Shown in pieces: positions 5,770 to 8,988 of a DNA stretch of 8,988 bases (the first letter of the stretch is position 1; each line of letters opens with the position of its first letter). Under the pieces are notes generated by a model. It searched no databases. It was not told the origin of the DNA and saw nothing but the letters and a program-made list of their open reading frames with translations. The DNA comes from UBA3839 sp902776985 (GTDB lineage Bacteria > Bacteroidota > Bacteroidia > Bacteroidales > Bacteroidaceae): assembly GCA_902776985.1 (NCBI GenBank), contig CACYSD010000038.1, forward strand, positions 1-8,988, read 5' to 3'. A program made the translations under genes and the position numbers.

Positions 5770-6897
5770 ATGGATCAGGAAATCATAAATATGATGGCAT
5801 TAACGTGCATTCATCCGCTCAATTCGGTCAATGCACATCTTTTGCTTGATGCCGCAGGCAGTGCGACGGAACTGATGAGCAACCGCCAGAATCTGCGACA
5901 ACTGATTCCTGATATCAATGAAAAAATCGTTGAGGCTTTCCGTCATGCTGATGACGCTTTACGGACAGCAGAGGAAGAGTTTGATTTTGCCAGTAAAAAG
6001 AACATACAGTGTATTAGCATCAACGATGAGGCATATCCACAATTGCTCAGCCAGTGTCCCGATGCGCCGCTCGTTCTCTATTATTTAGGCAATGCGCCTC
6101 TCAACCCCCGCCATTGCATCAGTGTGGTGGGAACTCGCCATTCAACGGATTACGGACGCGATATATGCAAGCATTTCCTTGCAGAAGTCGCCAAGTATTT
6201 CCCCGACACCCTTGTTGTCAGCGGACTTGCCTATGGCATAGACATCTGTGCTCACCGTGCTGCGCTCGACTGCGGTCTGCCTACTGTTGGTGTCCTTGCC
6301 CACGGACTCGATATGATTTACCCTTCAGTTCACCGTCACACTGCGGTTAAGATGATCCAACAGGGTGGTTTGCTCACCGAATACATGAGCAAGACTAAGA
6401 TAGATAAAGGCAATTTCGTGCGTCGCAACCGCATTGTCGCTGGCATATCCCAGGCAACCATTGTAGTTGAAAGTGCAGCAAAGGGCGGTTCACTCATCAC
6501 TGCAGACCTTGCCGTTGAGTACAACCGTGAGGTGTGTGCCTTTCCAGGGAATATATTCAATCAGTATTCCGAGGGTTGCAACAAATTGATAGCTAATCAT
6601 CAGGCACATCTTATCACCTCTGTCGATGATTTCGTTGCTGCAGTTGGATGGACCAAACCAGAACCAGAGTCAGCAGCCTTTATTCCTCGGCAACAGGAAC
6701 TATTCCCGCAATTGTCGGTAGAGCAGCAGCAGATCTATGATGCACTTGATAGCTCAGACAGCAAATCCATCAATCAGATAGTAATCGAAACAAACCTTCC
6801 GTTAAGCAAGGTAAGCGCCATTCTCCTCGACATGGAACTCGATGGGTTAGTCACCTCCCTTGGCGGGTCAAGGTATAAAAAGAAAGACCCCCTCTAA
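5770..6897 (+). CDS. dprA: DNA-processing protein DprA (Smf)
   Basis: A 375-aa cytoplasmic protein that binds single-stranded DNA entering by natural transformation and loads RecA on it. Three parts are visible: an N-terminal helical region (about 1-85), the Rossmann-like DprA core (about 86-294), and a C-terminal winged-helix region (about 316-370). Core motifs are SVVGTRHSTDYG (118-129), SGLAYGIDICAHRAAL (151-166), the DNA-contacting FVRRNRIVAGIS (216-227), KGGSLITADLA (238-248) and PGN (259-261). All expected core motifs are intact. The last residues KDPL and the stop codon are read from the repeat beginning at 6885, so the original C-terminus probably ended near RYKK. Start at 5770 gives the normal family length. 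It follows an AT-rich structured spacer. Found also in bacteria not known to be competent, so it does not prove competence. Confidence 0.93.
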   Translation: MDQEIINMMALTCIHPLNSVNAHLLLDAAGSATELMSNRQNLRQLIPDINEKIVEAFRHADDALRTAEEEFDFASKKNIQCISINDEAYPQLLSQCPDAPLVLYYLGNAPLNPRHCISVVGTRHSTDYGRDICKHFLAEVAKYFPDTLVVSGLAYGIDICAHRAALDCGLPTVGVLAHGLDMIYPSVHRHTAVKMIQQGGLLTEYMSKTKIDKGNFVRRNRIVAGISQATIVVESAAKGGSLITADLAVEYNREVCAFPGNIFNQYSEGCNKLIANHQAHLITSVDDFVAAVGWTKPEPESAAFIPRQQELFPQLSVEQQQIYDALDSSDSKSINQIVIETNLPLSKVSAILLDMELDGLVTSLGGSRYKKKDPL

Positions 6898-7092
6898 CCT
6901 TGCCCTCCGTCGCTAAAGCTCCCCCATCGCTTGAACGCGAACGCGCGATTGCCCCATATAGGGGAGAACTCTTACATCAAGAAGTAATTCTCCCAATGAG
7001 GAAGTTAGAGGATTAAAAATATAATGTATAACATTTAAACTAAAATACCCCTTGATTTCTGAATCATCCCCCTTTTTGGGGGACAGGAGGGG
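6885..7092 (+). repeat. Long intergenic repeat, copy 2
   Basis: Direct copy of 2322-2527 at an offset of 4563 bp. The first 72 bp are identical. The rest differs by three substitutions, a 3-bp insertion (TAT after GCCCCA) and loss of one A. It overlaps the last codons and stop of dprA and ends 8 nt before the ATG at 7101. Near-identity with copy 1 argues for recent duplication, gene conversion or selection. Same layout: terminal CCTCTAAC/GTTAGAGG, GC-rich core at 6930-6955, AT-rich middle, and C5/G5 hairpin. Confidence 0.9.
7067..7090 (+). promoter_or_regulatory. Leader hairpin plus Shine-Dalgarno-like AGGAGG before the peptidase fusion gene
   Basis: TCCCCC (7067-7072) pairs with GGGGGA (7078-7083) around TTTTT, followed by AGGAGG (7085-7090), 10 nt before the ATG at 7101. 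It is the same arrangement as before the LOG gene, with a slightly shorter spacer. It supports the choice of 7101 as start. Confidence 0.42.
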
Positions 7093-7100
7093 ACTTAATT

Positions 7101-8900
7101 ATGAATGAATCAAAACCAATAATCGGCATCACCGGTAACTATGATGCTCCAAACAGTCTTTTGGCTGAGGCATATTATAAGTCAGTTCTCCGTGCAGGAG
7201 GACTTCCATTGATTATTCCTCCATTCAGAATTGGTGAAGAGACCCAGGTTGAAGAATATCTCGACCGCATTGATGCCATTATCTTCAGCGGTGGAGCAGA
7301 CATCAATCCTGTACTTGTAGGTGAGCAGCCTGTGCCACAGCTCCACGGCATCAACAACGAACGCGACGCACAGGAACTGTTTCTAATGCGTCGTGCCTAT
7401 GAACGCCAGATTCCCATACTCGGTATATGCCGTGGCATACAGGTCATTGCTGCAGCACTTGGTGGAACGGTCTATCAGGACATCTATAGCCAGCATCCCA
7501 ATGGTGCTTTGCTTTATAAACACTCACAGGACGCTTCCCGTGATACTCGTAGCCACACTGTCAATATCGTAGAGAATACAATTTTATACAATGTATATAA
7601 GAAGACGGAGATAGGAGTCAATTCCTTCCATCATCAGGCTGTGGCATCAGTGCCTGAAGGATTCTGCATAAGTGCTACGAGCAGCGACGGAGTGATTGAG
7701 GCTATTGAGAGCACCCAGCAGAAATCTGTGCTCGGAGTTCAGTGGCATCCGGAATCGTTCGACTATCAGCTTCGTCCGCCTTACGGAAGCGAAGAAAAGG
7801 ATGTGTTCAACTGGATAGTTGACGAGGCTAAGGAGTTTGCTGCCGCAAAGGAAGTACATCGTCGTGTCATCACCCTCGACAGCCATTGCGACACACCTAC
7901 ACGTATCATCCGCAACCACTGCGACGAGTTTTTCGACATCACCATGGAGAAATACCTGCAGCACTATCCTGCCCAATCATCCATAAAAGCCTTCGTCAGC
8001 GATTTCTATCAGAACAACCCACAGCTTCAGATAGACTTTGAGAAGATGGATAAGGGCATGCTTGACGCCGTTTTCATGGTGGCATACCTGCGCCAGGGTG
8101 CCCGCGACGAGGCATCGTTGAAGGATGCCACACAGCGAGCAGACTATATTCTCTCCCTTGTTGAAGCGATTACCGAGGCACATCCTGAGAAAATCCAACT
8201 GGCACGAACTCCCGACGATATACTGGTTAACAAACAGCTGGGCCGTCATTCCCTCGTTCTCGGCATTGAGAACGGCTATGCCATCGGCAAGGACCTCAGC
8301 CGTGTGGAGAAATTCAAGCACCGAGGAGTGTCCTACATGACACTCTGCCACAATGGCGACAACGATATCTGCGACTCCAATAAGGGAGAAGCGGAACACG
8401 GCGGAGTCAGCGCCTTCGGTGAACAGGTTATAAAGGAAATGAACCGCACAGGCATGCTCATAGACCTCAGTCATGCTGCCGACAGCACTTTCTACGACAC
8501 ACTCCGCATAAGCACCAGTCCTGTGGTTTGTACCCACTCGTCCAGTCGTGCACTCTGTGGCCACAGACGCAACCTCACCGACGAAATGATGCGCGACCTG
8601 GCTCGTCATGGAGGAGTAGCGCAAGTAACAATCTATGGCGGTTTCCTCTGCGACAACGAGAGCGAAGCCACAGTCCGCGACATAGTCCGTCACCTCGACC
8701 ACATGGTAGAAGTCATGGGCATAGACCACGTAGGAATTGGCACCGATTTCGACGGAGGCGGTGGAGTGCCAGGTTGTAACAATGCCTTAGAACTCTTCAA
8801 TTTCACCCGCCTACTCCTTTCACGTCGCTATTCACCATCCGATCTCCGCCTCCTTTGGGGCGAGAACTTCCTCCGCGTCTGGCGAAAAGTTATAAGGTAG
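7101..8900 (+). CDS. Fusion of C26 class I glutamine-amidotransferase-like peptidase and M19 dipeptidase
   Basis: A 599-aa protein of two complete enzyme domains. Residues about 1-250 are a C26 / PuuD-like gamma-glutamyl hydrolase: PIIGITGNYD start, FSGGADINP (62-70), nucleophile C110 in GICRGIQ, and catalytic H216 and E218 in GVQWHPE. Residues about 255-599 are a membrane-dipeptidase-type M19 zinc peptidase: SHCDTP (H262, D264), IENGYAI (E390), IDLSHA (H458), THSSSRAL (H479) and GTDFDG (D549). All metal and catalytic positions are present in both halves. No signal peptide or membrane helix is seen, so it is cytoplasmic. C26 enzymes cleave gamma-glutamyl bonds; M19 enzymes cleave dipeptides, Cys-Gly among them. 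A bifunctional degradation of gamma-glutamyl peptides such as glutathione is inferred. No frame break occurs at the join near 250. Codons end more often in C than in menA. Confidence 0.9.
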   Translation: MNESKPIIGITGNYDAPNSLLAEAYYKSVLRAGGLPLIIPPFRIGEETQVEEYLDRIDAIIFSGGADINPVLVGEQPVPQLHGINNERDAQELFLMRRAYERQIPILGICRGIQVIAAALGGTVYQDIYSQHPNGALLYKHSQDASRDTRSHTVNIVENTILYNVYKKTEIGVNSFHHQAVASVPEGFCISATSSDGVIEAIESTQQKSVLGVQWHPESFDYQLRPPYGSEEKDVFNWIVDEAKEFAAAKEVHRRVITLDSHCDTPTRIIRNHCDEFFDITMEKYLQHYPAQSSIKAFVSDFYQNNPQLQIDFEKMDKGMLDAVFMVAYLRQGARDEASLKDATQRADYILSLVEAITEAHPEKIQLARTPDDILVNKQLGRHSLVLGIENGYAIGKDLSRVEKFKHRGVSYMTLCHNGDNDICDSNKGEAEHGGVSAFGEQVIKEMNRTGMLIDLSHAADSTFYDTLRISTSPVVCTHSSSRALCGHRRNLTDEMMRDLARHGGVAQVTIYGGFLCDNESEATVRDIVRHLDHMVEVMGIDHVGIGTDFDGGGGVPGCNNALELFNFTRLLLSRRYSPSDLRLLWGENFLRVWRKVIR

Positions 8901-8988
8901 GTTCTAAAAATTCTGTTTTTAGTTTCCCTACCCAATGTATTTGAGTTTTATCGGCCGCTTTTAGTTTTCTGTGGTGTCTTTTTGCCAT
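8890..8988 (-). other. Short open frame reaching the right edge, unassigned
   Basis: On the - strand a 32-codon frame beginning with ATG at the window edge reads MAKRHHRKLKAADKTQ and continues to a TAA that overlaps the end of the fusion gene by 11 bp. It is basic in its first half. It might be the C-terminal tail of a convergent gene that begins outside the window, or chance. I do not recognise it. Confidence 0.15.
8904..8922 (+). terminator. Weak possible terminator after the fusion gene
   Basis: CTAAAAA (8904-8910) pairs with TTTTTAG (8916-8922) around a 5-nt loop, just after the stop codon, and is followed by only TTT. The stem is AT-rich, so the fold is weak. Confidence 0.22.

Noticed and set aside
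7977..8729. - strand open frame of 250 codons opposite the M19 domain
   Set aside because: The + strand carries all M19 metal ligands; this is an antisense shadow that results from the codon bias of that gene.

Overview
The window looks like a chromosomal segment from a Bacteroidales bacterium of the Prevotella/Bacteroides type. The evidence is the gene families (MenA-type UbiA enzyme, a DUF4861 secreted protein, Bacteroidetes-style DprA), a start-proximal TAnnTTTG -7 promoter box before the first gene, the general lack of Shine-Dalgarno sequences except where a repeat supplies one, and the AT-rich intergenic DNA. The organism assignment is inference from sequence style; no rRNA or other marker is present.

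Layout: 1-622 is a long AT-rich non-coding stretch with a cluster of DnaA-box-like nonamers (TTATCAACA and one-mismatch variants) at both ends, so it could be a replication origin or a DnaA-responsive control region. Seven complete genes follow, all on the + strand: menA-like prenyltransferase (623-1513), CPBP-family membrane protease (1517-2323), LOG-family nucleotide-binding protein (2539-3081), PfkB sugar kinase (3389-4333), secreted DUF4861 protein (4375-5637), dprA (5770-6897), and a two-domain fusion of a class I glutamine-amidotransferase-like peptidase (C26) with an M19 dipeptidase (7101-8900). No tRNA, rRNA, CRISPR array or transposase gene was found.

The most unusual aspect is the DNA between the genes. 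Two almost identical 206-208 bp repeats fill the CPBP-LOG gap and the dprA-C26/M19 gap. Each begins inside or at the stop codon of the upstream gene and ends 8-11 nt before the start codon of the next, and each brings a C5/G5 hairpin and an AGGAGG sequence. A third, diverged, larger relative fills the LOG-PfkB gap and shares a GC-rich core with them. A 35-bp piece of that third copy recurs, inverted, inside the reading frame of the CPBP protease, so the first 60-70 residues of that protein seem to be encoded by repeat DNA rather than by the ancestral gene.

The genes do not form one obvious pathway. MenA (menaquinone synthesis) and CPBP are tightly linked, and PfkB and DUF4861 are close enough to be co-transcribed and may relate to carbohydrate use. 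DprA, LOG and the peptidase fusion look like independent units joined by the repeats. The fused peptidase is plausibly a bifunctional enzyme for gamma-glutamyl peptides (inference).
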